Shown in pieces: positions 52,115-61,307 of a stretch of DNA of 64,000 nucleotides (position 1 is its first letter; each line of letters starts with the position of its first letter). Position numbers and translations under genes: made by a program. The stretch comes from Lacrimispora sp. BS-2 (lineage in GTDB: Bacteria > Bacillota > Clostridia > Lachnospirales > Lachnospiraceae): positions 310,001-374,000 of the forward strand of contig NZ_CP157940.1 in assembly GCF_040207125.1 (NCBI RefSeq), given 5' to 3'. The notes under the pieces were generated by a model. That model saw nothing but the letters and a program-made list of their open reading frames with translations, did no database searches and was not told the DNA's origin.

Positions 52115-53473
52115 ATGAATCAATTTATTCAGTCATTGGTAGAACGTTCCAAAAAGGCACAACAGATTTTATGCACTTATGATCAGGAAAAGACAGACGA
52201 AATTGTAAAAATGTTCGCAAAGGTTGTTTTCGATCATGCGCAGCCGCTGGCAAAGCTGGCCGCAGAGGAAAGCAGAATGGGTGTATACGAGGACAAGATT
52301 ACTAAAAATAAGGGCAAATCAAGAATTATCTGGAATTCGCTCAAAGGAAAGAAATCCATCGGCATCATTGGAAGAGATGAGGAGGCAGGTCTCATTGAAG
52401 TAGCAAAGCCCATGGGAGTCATCGCAGCTGCGACTCCATGCACCAACCCGGTTGTAACACCCATGTGCAATGCCATATTTGCAGTCAAATGCCAGAATAC
52501 CATTATCATAGCTCCTCATCCCCGCGGCAAAAAATGTGCTATGGCGCTGGCAGAGCTTTATTATAAGGAGTTAGACCGCATGGGCGTTCCCAGAGATATC
52601 TTTCTGGTAATTGAAGAGCCTACCATTGATCTGACCACAGAACTGATGTCAGCCTGTGATGCAGTCATTGCAACCGGAGGTATGGGGGTTGTGAAATCAG
52701 CTTATTCCAGCGGAAAACCAAGCTATGGAGTTGGGCCTGGAAATGTCCAGGGACTGATTGATGAAGGGATCGATTACAAGGCAGCAGCAGGCCGTATGAT
52801 AGCCAGCCGTATCTTTGATAATGGAATCATCTGTTCCGGTACCCAGAGCATCATTGCACCTGAAAAGGATTATGACTCCATTATCAGAGAGTTTGAAGCT
52901 CAGGGCGCTTATTATATCGATGATCCGGCAGTGGTAGCCAGTCTGTCAGAGGTCGTATTCCCGGGCGGCGTCATTAATAAATACGTGGTCGGACAGTCGG
53001 TTAAGACCATTGCAGGACTGGCGGGTATTTCCGTTCCTGAGGGAACAAAGGTCATTATCGTCAAGCCGGAAAGGCATGGTGCCGGTGTGGCATGGAGCAA
53101 GGAAAAGATGTGCCCCGTGATGGCGGCCTACAGCTATAAGACATGGGAAGAGGCAGTGCAGATTGCTTATGATAACCTTTTGGTAGAAGGAGAAGGCCAC
53201 TCGGCAGATATTCAGTCTGATGATAAAGCACATATCGAATATGCAGGTGTGAAGCTGCCTGTAAGCCGTGTGGTTGTGAATCAGACCTGTTCCAGCATGG
53301 CCGGAGGTGCTTTTGCAAATGCATTGAACCCCACCACAACTCTTGGCTGCGGAAGCTGGGGGAACAATGCCATCAGCGAGAATCTATTCTATACTCATCT
53401 GATGAATAAGAGCCGTATCGCATTTGTCAGAAAAGATTGGAAACAGCCGTCTGATGAAGAAATTTTTGCATAG
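52115..53473 (+). CDS. sucD: CoA-acylating succinate semialdehyde dehydrogenase (SucD-like)
   Basis: A 452-residue aldehyde dehydrogenase of the CoA-acylating (AdhE/EutE-like) group. It has the CoA-dependent family's VAKPMGVIAAATPCTNPVVTP entry, the catalytic cysteine in FDNGIICSGTQS (C240), and YGVGPGNV. The next genes are a 4-hydroxybutyrate dehydrogenase and 4-hydroxybutyryl-CoA dehydratase, so reduction of succinyl-CoA to succinate semialdehyde, as in Clostridium kluyveri, is the best reading; the reverse is possible. GGGAGG precedes ATG 52115. Confidence 0.9.
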   Translation: MNQFIQSLVERSKKAQQILCTYDQEKTDEIVKMFAKVVFDHAQPLAKLAAEESRMGVYEDKITKNKGKSRIIWNSLKGKKSIGIIGRDEEAGLIEVAKPMGVIAAATPCTNPVVTPMCNAIFAVKCQNTIIIAPHPRGKKCAMALAELYYKELDRMGVPRDIFLVIEEPTIDLTTELMSACDAVIATGGMGVVKSAYSSGKPSYGVGPGNVQGLIDEGIDYKAAAGRMIASRIFDNGIICSGTQSIIAPEKDYDSIIREFEAQGAYYIDDPAVVASLSEVVFPGGVINKYVVGQSVKTIAGLAGISVPEGTKVIIVKPERHGAGVAWSKEKMCPVMAAYSYKTWEEAVQIAYDNLLVEGEGHSADIQSDDKAHIEYAGVKLPVSRVVVNQTCSSMAGGAFANALNPTTTLGCGSWGNNAISENLFYTHLMNKSRIAFVRKDWKQPSDEEIFA

Positions 53474-53485
53474 GAGAGCCCGTTT

Positions 53486-54601
53486 ATGAAGGAAGTTATT
53501 TTAAAATCCCAGATTTCATATTACGAAACCTGTTCTGAATTCGCTGAGGATTTTAATCTGGGAAGCGATGATCTGGTATTGACTAATGAATACATATATA
53601 ACCCGTATTTTGGTGCTATGTGCTTAAAGGTACATACAATCTTTCAGGAAACCTATGGTACAGGAGAACCTACGGATGTCATGGTAGATGCGATTTTAGA
53701 AGAAGCAGCAAAGACTGACTGCAAACGGATCGTCGCCATAGGCGGAGGTACGGTAATTGACATTGCAAAGATTCTGGCTGTGTCAGCCGGAGAATCCCTG
53801 GATTCTCTTTATAATGCGCCGGAGAAGATAGAAAAGAAACGAGACCTGGTGATTCTTCCTACCACCTGTGGGACGGGAAGTGAAGTAACCAATATTTCCA
53901 TCATTAACCGGACCAGACTGGGGACTAAGGTAGGACTGGTATCTCCGCATATGTATGCGGATGATGCGGTGCTTGTACCGGAGCTTCTTAAGGGACTTCC
54001 CTTCGGGGTGTTTGCCACCAGCTCCATTGATGCACTGGTTCATGCAGTGGAATCCAGCCTTTCTCCAAAAGCCACCCCTTATACAAAGCTGTTTGGCTAC
54101 AAAGCCATTGAGATGATTATCAGGGGATATCAGAAGATTGCGGCAGAGGGAAGGGAAGCAAGGATACCGATTATGAAGGATTTCCTGATTGCAAGCAACT
54201 ATGCCGGAATTGCTTTTGGAACAGCAGGATGTGCGGCTGTTCATGCCACCAGCTATCCACTTGGAGGAACCTATCATGTGGCCCATGGGGAAAGCAATTA
54301 CGCCATGTTTACAGGTGTTCTGAAAAATTATATGGAAATACGCCAGGATGGAGAAATTGCTGTGATGAACCAGTGTTTGGCAAGACTTTTGGGATGCGGT
54401 GTCCAAAACGTTTATGACAAGCTGGATGAGCTGCTCGGGACCATTCTTCCTAAAAAGCCTCTTCATGAATACGGCGTAAAACCGGAAGATCTTGAGGTGT
54501 TTACAAAGAGTGTCATGGAGCGGCAGGGAAGGCTTATGGCAAATAATTTTGTGCCCTTAGATGCACAAAGAGTCCTTAAGATTTACAAAGAGCTATTTTG
54601 A
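53486..54601 (+). CDS. 4-hydroxybutyrate dehydrogenase, iron-containing alcohol dehydrogenase family
   Basis: A 371-residue family III alcohol dehydrogenase. NAD site GGGTVIDIAKI (residues ~88-98), metal-site histidines in SSIDALVHAVES and YHVAHGESNY, and LPTTCGTGSEVTN are intact. Its length equals that of the C. kluyveri 4-hydroxybutyrate dehydrogenase as I recall it. It starts 12 bp after sucD and would interconvert succinate semialdehyde and 4-hydroxybutyrate with NAD(H). Confidence 0.92.
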   Translation: MKEVILKSQISYYETCSEFAEDFNLGSDDLVLTNEYIYNPYFGAMCLKVHTIFQETYGTGEPTDVMVDAILEEAAKTDCKRIVAIGGGTVIDIAKILAVSAGESLDSLYNAPEKIEKKRDLVILPTTCGTGSEVTNISIINRTRLGTKVGLVSPHMYADDAVLVPELLKGLPFGVFATSSIDALVHAVESSLSPKATPYTKLFGYKAIEMIIRGYQKIAAEGREARIPIMKDFLIASNYAGIAFGTAGCAAVHATSYPLGGTYHVAHGESNYAMFTGVLKNYMEIRQDGEIAVMNQCLARLLGCGVQNVYDKLDELLGTILPKKPLHEYGVKPEDLEVFTKSVMERQGRLMANNFVPLDAQRVLKIYKELF

Positions 54602-54647
54602 TCTTAATGATGCAATCACACTTTACTCTCATCAAGTAAGTAGTGAA

Positions 54648-54671
54648 GCGGATTGCGAATATCCGATTGAC
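54648..54671. repeat. Short dispersed palindromic repeat, copy 2
   Basis: GCGGATTGCGAATATCCGAT plus four bases match the copy at 7694-7717 in 22 of 24 positions and are likewise preceded by ATCAAGTA (54631-54638). It lies in the 116-bp gap between the dehydrogenase and dehydratase genes. Confidence 0.55.
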
Positions 54672-54717
54672 AAGGCTGGAAGACAGTCTGCAAAGTTAAA
54701 AAAAGGAGAAGATGGTT

Positions 54718-56166
54718 ATGGCATTGATGACAGGGGAAGAGTATGTGGAAAGCATGCGCAGAATGAAACTGAATGTTTACATGTTTGGAGAAAAAATTGA
54801 TAAACCCATTGACAATCCGATTCTAAGACCGTCCCTTAATTCTGTAAAGGCCACTTATGATCTGGCTCAGATGCCGGAATATGAAGATTTAATGACAGTG
54901 ACTTTAGAAGATGGGCGCAAGATCAACCGGTTTGCCAATATTCACAGAAGTACGGATGATCTGATGAAAAAGGTAAAGATGCAGAGACTTTGCGGTCAGA
55001 AGACGGCTTCCTGCTTTCAACGGTGTGTAGGTATGGATGCATTTAATGCGGAATGGTCCACCACCTATGAGATTGATAAAAAGCATGGAACCCATTATCA
55101 CGAGAACTTCAAAAAATATTTAAGAATGGTTCAGGATGAGGATTTAACCGTAGACGGAGCCATGACGGATCCAAAGGGTGACAGGGGGCTGGCGCCTCAT
55201 GATCAGCCGGATCAGGATATGTATTTGAGAGTGGTGGAGCGAAAGAAAGACGGGATCGTTGTAAGAGGTGCCAAAGCACATCAGACCGGTATTATCAATT
55301 CCCAGGAAGTAATTGTAATGCCTACCGTTGCCATGGGGCCTGATGATAAGGATTTTGCGGTATCCTTTGCGGTTCCAACGGATGCGGCCGGAATTACAAT
55401 GATAATCGGAAGACAGTCCTGTGACACCAGAAAGCTGGAAGGAGGCCAGATCGATGTGGGCAACAGCGAATTCGGAGGAGTGGAAGCGCTGGTTGTATTT
55501 GACGATGTATTTGTCCCCAATGACCGTATCTTCCTGGATGGAGAATATGAATTTGCTGGTGTTCTGGTGGAACGTTTTGCAGGATACCACAGACAGTCCT
55601 ACGGCGGGTGCAAGGTAGGAGTCGGTGATGTTTTAATCGGTGCAACCGCTTTGGCGGCAGATTATAATGGAGTGCCCAAGGCTTCCCATATCAAGGATAA
55701 ACTGATTGAAATGACTCATTTAAATGAGACCCTGTATTGCTGCGGCATTGCCTGTTCCGCAGAAGGAACTCCGACAGAATCCGGAAATTACATCATTGAC
55801 CTTCTGCTGGCCAATGTATGTAAGCAGAACGTCACCAGATTTCCATATGAGATTGCACGTCTGGCAGAAGACATTGCCGGCGGTCTTATGGTAACGGCGC
55901 CGTCTGAAAAGGATTTAAATGATCCGGTCATCGGCGGCTATGTGGAGAAGTACTTAAAGGGAGTTGAGGGAGTCTCGACAGAAAACCGTTTAAGGATTCT
56001 CCGTCTGATTGAAAATCTGACTCTTGGTACGGCAGCTGTGGGATACAGAACTGAATCTCTCCATGGCGCCGGTTCTCCCCAGGCGCAGAGAATCATGATT
56101 TCCCGCCAGGGCAACATTGGAAGAAAGAAAGAGCTTGCAAAAGCCATAGCTAAAATTAAGGATTAA
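54718..56166 (+). CDS. abfD: 4-hydroxybutyryl-CoA dehydratase/vinylacetyl-CoA isomerase
   Basis: A 482-residue flavin and [4Fe-4S] enzyme that dehydrates 4-hydroxybutyryl-CoA to crotonyl-CoA through a ketyl radical. The cluster ligands are all present: C99 and C103 in KTASCFQRCVGMDAFN, H291 and C298 in AGYHRQSYGGCKVG; other strong family blocks are VDGAMTDPKGDRGLAP and VVRGAKAHQTG. Similarity to the Clostridium aminobutyricum enzyme is high by eye. ATG 54718 has GGAG 9 nt upstream; ATG 54712 is too close. The enzyme is oxygen-sensitive, so this is an anaerobic pathway. Confidence 0.97.
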   Translation: MALMTGEEYVESMRRMKLNVYMFGEKIDKPIDNPILRPSLNSVKATYDLAQMPEYEDLMTVTLEDGRKINRFANIHRSTDDLMKKVKMQRLCGQKTASCFQRCVGMDAFNAEWSTTYEIDKKHGTHYHENFKKYLRMVQDEDLTVDGAMTDPKGDRGLAPHDQPDQDMYLRVVERKKDGIVVRGAKAHQTGIINSQEVIVMPTVAMGPDDKDFAVSFAVPTDAAGITMIIGRQSCDTRKLEGGQIDVGNSEFGGVEALVVFDDVFVPNDRIFLDGEYEFAGVLVERFAGYHRQSYGGCKVGVGDVLIGATALAADYNGVPKASHIKDKLIEMTHLNETLYCCGIACSAEGTPTESGNYIIDLLLANVCKQNVTRFPYEIARLAEDIAGGLMVTAPSEKDLNDPVIGGYVEKYLKGVEGVSTENRLRILRLIENLTLGTAAVGYRTESLHGAGSPQAQRIMISRQGNIGRKKELAKAIAKIKD

Positions 56167-56205
56167 TTAAATAGAAGCTTGAATGTATGCGGCTTATTGA
56201 AGAGG

Positions 56206-56252
56206 AATATCCGCCATAAACATATGGGACTGGATTTATGGCGGATATTTTC
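56206..56252 (+). terminator. Hairpin between abfD and the first CoA-transferase gene
   Basis: A perfect 15-bp stem AATATCCGCCATAAA (56206-56220) / TTTATGGCGGATATT (56235-56249) followed by TTTCAT. It would terminate part of the transcripts, or stabilise the abfD message. Confidence 0.7.
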
Positions 56253-56287
56253 ATATCAAAATATTGTGTCAGGGAGGTTACATAAGT

Positions 56288-57604
56288 ATGAACTGGAAAG
56301 AGATATATCTATCAAGACTTAAAACCATGGAAGAAGCCGTGCAGCTTATAAAATCAGGTGACCGTGTGGTAATAGGGCATGCAGTAGGGGAACCGATGAA
56401 GCTGGTTGACACAATGGTGGATTATGCGGTAAAGGCTGACTTAAGAGATATTGAAATTTTTCAGCAGGTGGATATGGGGCATTCTCTTTATGCACAGCCT
56501 GGTATGGAAAAGCATTTCAGAGAAAACAGCCTGTTTTTGGGAGCAAATACAAGAGACTGCGTAAACAGCGGCCGCGGGGATTTTACGCCATGTTATTTTT
56601 ACCAGACTCCTTATTTTTACCAGAATGTAAAAAAGCCTGATGTGGTTTTGGTCACCTTATCCCTGCCTGATGAACATGGCTATTGCAGCTTTGGAGTATC
56701 CTGCGATTATACAAAACCGGCAGCAGAGGCGGAAGGGGCAAAGGTGATCGCTGTAGTGAATCCCAATATGCCAAGGACCATGGGAGACAGCTTTATCCAT
56801 GTGAGCGATATCGATGTGATTGTGGAGGATGATACTCCGATTCCGGAGCTTGGGCTTCCCCGCATCGGCGATGTTGAGATGGCAATCGGAGAACACATCG
56901 CATCTTTGGTGCATGACGGTGACTGTCTGCAGCTTGGAATCGGTGCCATTCCGGATGCAGTTTTAAAATTCCTTGGAAATAAGAAAAATCTTGGCATTCA
57001 TTCTGAGATGATTTCAGATGGTGTGATTGACCTTTATGAGCGTGGAGTAATTAATTGCAGCGCAAAGAATTTTAACCGGGATAAAATGGTGGTGTCATTT
57101 CTTATGGGAACCCGGAAACTCTATGATTTTGCAGACGACAATCCTGGCCTATACATGGCTCCGGTGGATTATGTCGATCATCCTACGATCATTGGAAGAA
57201 ATGATAATCTGGTTTCCATTAACTCGTCGGTGGAAGTAAATCTCATGGGAGAGGCCTGCTCTGAGGCCATGGGTTTAAAACAGTTTTCCGGAATCGGCGG
57301 TCAGGTCGACTTTATCCGCGGAGCATCTTTTTCCAGGGGAGGAAGAGCTATATTAGCATTTCCTGCCACTGCGAAAAAAGGAACCATTTCAAAGATCGTG
57401 CCGTTCCTGACCCAGGGAGCTACGGTAACAACTTCCAGAAATGATGTGGATTATATTGTAACCGAATATGGAATTGCAAAAATGAAGGGTAATACTTTAA
57501 GAGAAAGGGCGCGTCAGCTGATCCGTATTGCAGCTCCTCAGTTTAAGGACGGATTGGCAGAGGAATTCGAAAGACGTTTTGCCGAAAAATATCAGGAGGT
57601 GTAG
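56288..57604 (+). CDS. 4-hydroxybutyrate CoA-transferase (Cat2/AbfT family), paralog 1
   Basis: A 438-residue family I CoA-transferase moving CoA from acetyl-CoA (or butyryl-CoA) to 4-hydroxybutyrate. The catalytic glutamate is in LGIHSEMISDG (E240), with QLGIGAIPDAVL before it and the C-terminal VTEYGIAKMKG. The start ATG 56288 follows AGGGAGG; an in-frame ATG at 56264 would precede the ribosome site. It provides the substrate for the dehydratase upstream. A second, clearly homologous gene follows at once. Confidence 0.93.
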   Translation: MNWKEIYLSRLKTMEEAVQLIKSGDRVVIGHAVGEPMKLVDTMVDYAVKADLRDIEIFQQVDMGHSLYAQPGMEKHFRENSLFLGANTRDCVNSGRGDFTPCYFYQTPYFYQNVKKPDVVLVTLSLPDEHGYCSFGVSCDYTKPAAEAEGAKVIAVVNPNMPRTMGDSFIHVSDIDVIVEDDTPIPELGLPRIGDVEMAIGEHIASLVHDGDCLQLGIGAIPDAVLKFLGNKKNLGIHSEMISDGVIDLYERGVINCSAKNFNRDKMVVSFLMGTRKLYDFADDNPGLYMAPVDYVDHPTIIGRNDNLVSINSSVEVNLMGEACSEAMGLKQFSGIGGQVDFIRGASFSRGGRAILAFPATAKKGTISKIVPFLTQGATVTTSRNDVDYIVTEYGIAKMKGNTLRERARQLIRIAAPQFKDGLAEEFERRFAEKYQEV

Positions 57605-57608
57605 CTAC

Positions 57609-58922
57609 GTGGACTGGAAAAAAATCTATGCTTCAAAGATGAAATCCCCTCAGGAAGCTGTAAAACTCATTCATTCAGGGGATACGGTGTTAATTGCTCA
57701 TGCGGCTTCAGAACCGGATCTGCTTGTGAGCGCAATGGTTGATCATGCGGCTCAGGAGGATTTAAAGGGCATTCATATTGTCCAGCAGCATGATATGGGA
57801 GCCTGCAGGTTTTTTGAACCTGGAATGGAGAAACATTTTAAATACACATCCCTGTTTGTAGGCTCGCGCAGCAGAAGCTATATAGCAGACGGAAAGGGCG
57901 ATTTCACCCCTTGTTTCTTCAACCGGATACCAAATTATGTAACACAGGTTAATTCTGCGGATGTATTTTTAGTAACCTTATCACCGCCCGATGAACACGG
58001 TTACTGCAGCTACGGCCTTTCCTGTGACTTTGCAAAAGAAGTGGGAGAGCAGCCGGGCACCAGGGTAATTGCAGCGGTCAATCCCAATATGCCAAGGGTT
58101 ATGGGAGATAATTTTATCCATGTCAGCAAATTAGAAGCCATTGTGGAAAGCAATGAGCCGATTCATGAGCATGGCCGTCCGGTAATCGGAGCAGTAGAGG
58201 AAAAGATAGGAGAAAACATCGCCAGCCTTGTGCGGGATGGAGACTGTCTCCAATTGGGAATCGGAGCAATTCCGGATGCAGTTTTAAAATTCCTGGGGGA
58301 TAAGAGGGATCTTGGGATTCATTCAGAGATGATTTCCGACGGCATCATAGATCTTTATGAAAAAGGGGCAATCACCGGGAAAAAGAAAAACATTGATAGG
58401 GGAAAAATGGTCATAACCTTTATGATGGGCACCAGAAGACTGTATGATTTTGTACACGACAATCCTGCCATTTGTATGATGCCGGTCAGCTATGTAAATG
58501 ATCCCTTTGTCATAAGCCAGAATGATAATGTGGTATCCATAAATTCCGCATTGCAGATTGATCTCATGGGTCAGGTATGTGCGGAAGCCATCGGTCTAAA
58601 GCAATATTCAGCAGTAGGAGGACAGGTGGACTTTGTAAGAGGGGCTTCTGCCTCAAAGGGAGGCCGGTCAATCATTGCCTTTGGCGCTACCACAAAGGGA
58701 GGAACCATCTCTAAGATTGTACCGTTTCTGGCAGAGGGGGCAGCGGTTACCACCAGCAGAAACGATGTGGATTATATTGTGACGGAATATGGAATTGCCC
58801 ATTTAAAAGGAAAATCCTTAAGGGAACGGGCAAGGGAACTGATAAAAATTGCGGCACCGGCCTTCCGGGAAGAATTATCAGGAGAATTTGAAAAGCGGTT
58901 TGGGGAAGTGCTTTTAGTGTAG
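57609..58922 (+). CDS. 4-hydroxybutyrate CoA-transferase (Cat2/AbfT family), paralog 2
   Basis: A 437-residue paralog with the same catalytic LGIHSEMISDG block. It starts at GTG 57609 with AGGAGG 9 nt upstream, 4 bp after the previous stop, so both are made from one message. The pair diverge most in residues ~60-115 and in the 265-300 region (CSAKNFNRD versus TGKKKNIDRG), near where acyl groups bind. Tandem copies may serve different acids or CoA donors, or form a hetero-oligomer. Confidence 0.92.
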   Translation: MDWKKIYASKMKSPQEAVKLIHSGDTVLIAHAASEPDLLVSAMVDHAAQEDLKGIHIVQQHDMGACRFFEPGMEKHFKYTSLFVGSRSRSYIADGKGDFTPCFFNRIPNYVTQVNSADVFLVTLSPPDEHGYCSYGLSCDFAKEVGEQPGTRVIAAVNPNMPRVMGDNFIHVSKLEAIVESNEPIHEHGRPVIGAVEEKIGENIASLVRDGDCLQLGIGAIPDAVLKFLGDKRDLGIHSEMISDGIIDLYEKGAITGKKKNIDRGKMVITFMMGTRRLYDFVHDNPAICMMPVSYVNDPFVISQNDNVVSINSALQIDLMGQVCAEAIGLKQYSAVGGQVDFVRGASASKGGRSIIAFGATTKGGTISKIVPFLAEGAAVTTSRNDVDYIVTEYGIAHLKGKSLRERARELIKIAAPAFREELSGEFEKRFGEVLLV

Positions 58923-58943
58923 TGAAAACAAAGGAGGGGATAT

Positions 58944-59267
58944 ATGAATATTATTATGATTTCTAATTTGCTGGAAACGCTTATGATTGTGTTTTTTGGC
59001 TTATCCTGGCCGTTTTCCATTCATAAGTCTTATGTGTCCAGAACTGCAAAAGGGAAAAGTCTTTCTTTTGAAATTTTCATCTGGCTGGGATACATATTTG
59101 GAATTGTAAGAAAGTTTTTGCTGTATGGATCATCCCCTTCAGGGAATGACTGGCTGTTTTTTCTATCCTGGTTCTTTTACTTTTTAAATTTTATTGAAAT
59201 TACATTCGATATGTGGCTTTATAGCAGAAATGTAAGATTAGATAAAGAAAGAGAGCAGGGGAAGTAA
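58944..59267 (+). CDS. SemiSWEET/PQ-loop-like small membrane protein
   Basis: A 107-residue protein with three hydrophobic segments and the short motif WPFSIHKSYVSRTAKGKSLS after the first, which resembles the loop of the SemiSWEET/PQ-loop family. AAGGAGGGG is well placed. Such three-helix units act as dimers in sugar or organic solute transport. It is the last gene of the 4-hydroxybutyrate unit, 21 bp after the CoA-transferase; a role as product or substrate facilitator is inference. Confidence 0.65.
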   Translation: MNIIMISNLLETLMIVFFGLSWPFSIHKSYVSRTAKGKSLSFEIFIWLGYIFGIVRKFLLYGSSPSGNDWLFFLSWFFYFLNFIEITFDMWLYSRNVRLDKEREQGK

Positions 59268-59319
59268 GCCTTGCCTTTGCATCAGGAAAAGATTCGATTT
59301 GTGTAATTGTGGTATCCAT
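59200..59319 (-). CDS. Short minus-strand ORF with perfect ribosome site (39 residues), doubtful
   Basis: AAGGAGG stands 5 nt before an ATG (59319) on the minus strand. The frame encodes MDTTITQIESFPDAKARL and ends after 39 codons inside the 3' end of the SemiSWEET-like gene. No family recognised. It looks like the 5' end of a former divergent gene truncated by rearrangement, or a leader peptide. Confidence 0.35.
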   Translation of the reverse strand: MDTTITQIESFPDAKARLTSPALFLYLILHFCYKATYRM

Positions 59320-59409
59320 AGTAACCTCCTTGGCATAATGGCCTGCCAATGCGGAGACAGTTTGCCAATGGAGATTGCTATATGAATATTTTATGAAAGA
59401 AGTGATGGT

Positions 59410-60300
59410 ATGACTGCTAATTTTGAGCATTATAAAGTCTTTTACTATGTAGCCAAATACAAGAATCTCACCAGAGCCGCAAATGCCTTGGTAACGAGCC
59501 AGCCATCAGTTACATATTGCATGCAGAATCTTGAGAGCATGCTGGGGTGCAAGCTGTTTATACGATCCAGAAAAGGCGTCACGCTGACAGCCGAAGGAGA
59601 ACATCTCTACAGCTATGTGGCTCCTGCATGCAAACAACTGATGCAGGGGGAAGAAACGCTGAGAGAATTGCTGGGAGAGCAGCATGACCATATCAATGTA
59701 GGGGTAACTCAGGTGGCTATGCGGTCTTACCTGGTAGAAAAACTGAAGGTTTTCCAGGAACAGTATCCTCAGGTGAAGCTTAATATCTTCAATTATAATA
59801 CGAAGCAGACGCTCAGTGAACTGAAAGCCGGAAAGATAGATCTGGCGATTATCACAAACCCTATTGACTATGAACAGAGCTTAAAGGTAGTTGAAGTCAA
59901 ATCCTTTAAGAGCATTCTGGTGGGTGGAAGGATGTATAAGGAATATGGGGAGAGGAAAATGTTCCTCTCAGAGGTAGTGAAGCTTCCTCTTATCACCATG
60001 TCCAGTACCACCACCACCTTTGGCTTTCTTCAGGAGTTCTACCGTTCCTGCGGCCTTACCATGCAGCCGGCCATTGAGGTGGCTACTATGGATCTTATTA
60101 TTCCGGTTATCCGAAAGAATCTTGGAATCGGGTTTGTGCCGGAGGAGTTTGCCGGACCATTCCTTGAGGCAAAGGATATTCTGGAAATAAAGCTTCATGA
60201 ACAGATTCCTGAGCGTAAGATCTGCATTGTCAGTGACAGCAACAGGCCCTTAGGCACTGTGGCCGAGGAACTGCAAAGCATGCTGGAATGCCAGAAGTAG
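59410..60300 (+). CDS. LysR-family transcriptional regulator
   Basis: A 296-residue LysR protein with N-terminal helix-turn-helix (LTRAANALVTSQPSVTYCMQ) and a C-terminal substrate-binding fold. It lies in the same direction between the 4-hydroxybutyrate genes and the MaoC/ACP/Lux operon, with 20 bp to the latter, so it is probably co-transcribed with the operon downstream and may control either unit. The effector may be an acyl-CoA or short-chain acid, which is speculation from context. Confidence 0.92.
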   Translation: MTANFEHYKVFYYVAKYKNLTRAANALVTSQPSVTYCMQNLESMLGCKLFIRSRKGVTLTAEGEHLYSYVAPACKQLMQGEETLRELLGEQHDHINVGVTQVAMRSYLVEKLKVFQEQYPQVKLNIFNYNTKQTLSELKAGKIDLAIITNPIDYEQSLKVVEVKSFKSILVGGRMYKEYGERKMFLSEVVKLPLITMSSTTTTFGFLQEFYRSCGLTMQPAIEVATMDLIIPVIRKNLGIGFVPEEFAGPFLEAKDILEIKLHEQIPERKICIVSDSNRPLGTVAEELQSMLECQK

Positions 60301-60320
60301 TCAGGTTTTAGGAGGTGGAG

Positions 60321-61046
60321 ATGGTAATTGGGATTAAGTACTGCGGGGGCTGCAATCCTGTATATGACAGGGCAAAGCGAGTCGGAAAATTAAGAGAAAC
60401 AAATCCTGGGCATGAATACGTGACACCAAAGGGAGACGAAGTCTGCGATTATTGGGTGGTGGTCTGCGGCTGCAGCAGAAGATGTGCGGAAGTGAAAAAT
60501 TTAAAAGCACGTTACAAGGTGGCTGTGGTATGGGATGAAGAAAGCTTCAGACAGATGGAGCAGGAGCTTTTAAAATCAAATGGGAAAACTCCCTCCCTGT
60601 CCCAGGAAAAAAGAATGCTGCATCTTCATGAAACGGCAGCGGCAAAGAGAACCATAACGAAAGAGGATATAGAAATGTTTGCCAGGCTGACTAAGGATGA
60701 AAGCAGGCTTCATCAGGATACACAGGTCGCTTTAAAAACTGGATTTGACAGACCGCCGGCTCATGGAATGTTCATTGATTCCCTGGTTTCCGCCCTTATG
60801 GGAACAAGTCTTCCCGGAAGCGGAACGGTGTACATGGAACACAATACCAGATTCATACGGCCGGTTTTTTGCGGGGACACGGTAGAAATTACCGTCCAGT
60901 TTGTGTCCTTTGAGGAACAGGAAAATTGTTACATCGGACTTTTTTTCGGTACCTGTAAAAATCAGCACGGAGAAAGAGTTCTTACAGTCAGGAGCAGGCA
61001 GATGATGATGAAAACATTGTTTGCCGTGGCAGGAGAAAAGGAGTGA
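60321..61046 (+). CDS. Fusion of an uncharacterised Cys-containing domain with a MaoC-like hotdog domain
   Basis: A 241-residue protein. Residues 1-90 contain GIKYCGGCNPVYDR and a VVVCGCSRRCAEV patch with five or more cysteines, a module I do not know by function. Residues ~105-241 are a MaoC-like dehydratase domain: ITKEDIEMFARLTKDESRLH, then RPPAHGMFIDSLVSALMG with the catalytic histidine, and NTRFIRPVFCGDTVEI. This would hydrate or dehydrate an enoyl thioester. ATG 60321 has GGAGG 5 nt upstream. It is first in an operon with ACP and Lux-type genes, indicating carrier-bound acyl chemistry. Confidence 0.8.
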   Translation: MVIGIKYCGGCNPVYDRAKRVGKLRETNPGHEYVTPKGDEVCDYWVVVCGCSRRCAEVKNLKARYKVAVVWDEESFRQMEQELLKSNGKTPSLSQEKRMLHLHETAAAKRTITKEDIEMFARLTKDESRLHQDTQVALKTGFDRPPAHGMFIDSLVSALMGTSLPGSGTVYMEHNTRFIRPVFCGDTVEITVQFVSFEEQENCYIGLFFGTCKNQHGERVLTVRSRQMMMKTLFAVAGEKE

Positions 61047-61052
61047 GATTTT

Positions 61053-61289
61053 ATGACAAATCTGGAGACTTACAACCGGTTATTTATCCGGGCTTTAAGA
61101 GTAAAGGAAGAGGACCTTCCTGGTCTGAAATACAGAGGAACCAATTCCTGGGATTCTTTGGGACATATGGATCTGATTTCAGATCTGGAGGAGACCTTTG
61201 ATATCCATATCAGTACTTCGGATGTAATGGCTTTTTCATCCTACGAAAAAGGAAAAGAAGTTTTGGCAAAATACGGTGTTGTGATTTAA
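61053..61289 (+). CDS. Acyl carrier protein-like protein
   Basis: A 78-residue acidic protein of four-helix acyl carrier type. The phosphopantetheine serine is in NSWDSLGHMDLI (S35), the DSL core being intact. It lies 6 bp after the MaoC-fusion gene and 18 bp before the LuxE-like gene. It differs from the usual housekeeping AcpP by SWDSLGHM, as in specialised-pathway carriers. Confidence 0.9.
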   Translation: MTNLETYNRLFIRALRVKEEDLPGLKYRGTNSWDSLGHMDLISDLEETFDIHISTSDVMAFSSYEKGKEVLAKYGVVI

Positions 61290-61307
61290 AAAAGGGGGAA
61301 GCCATTC

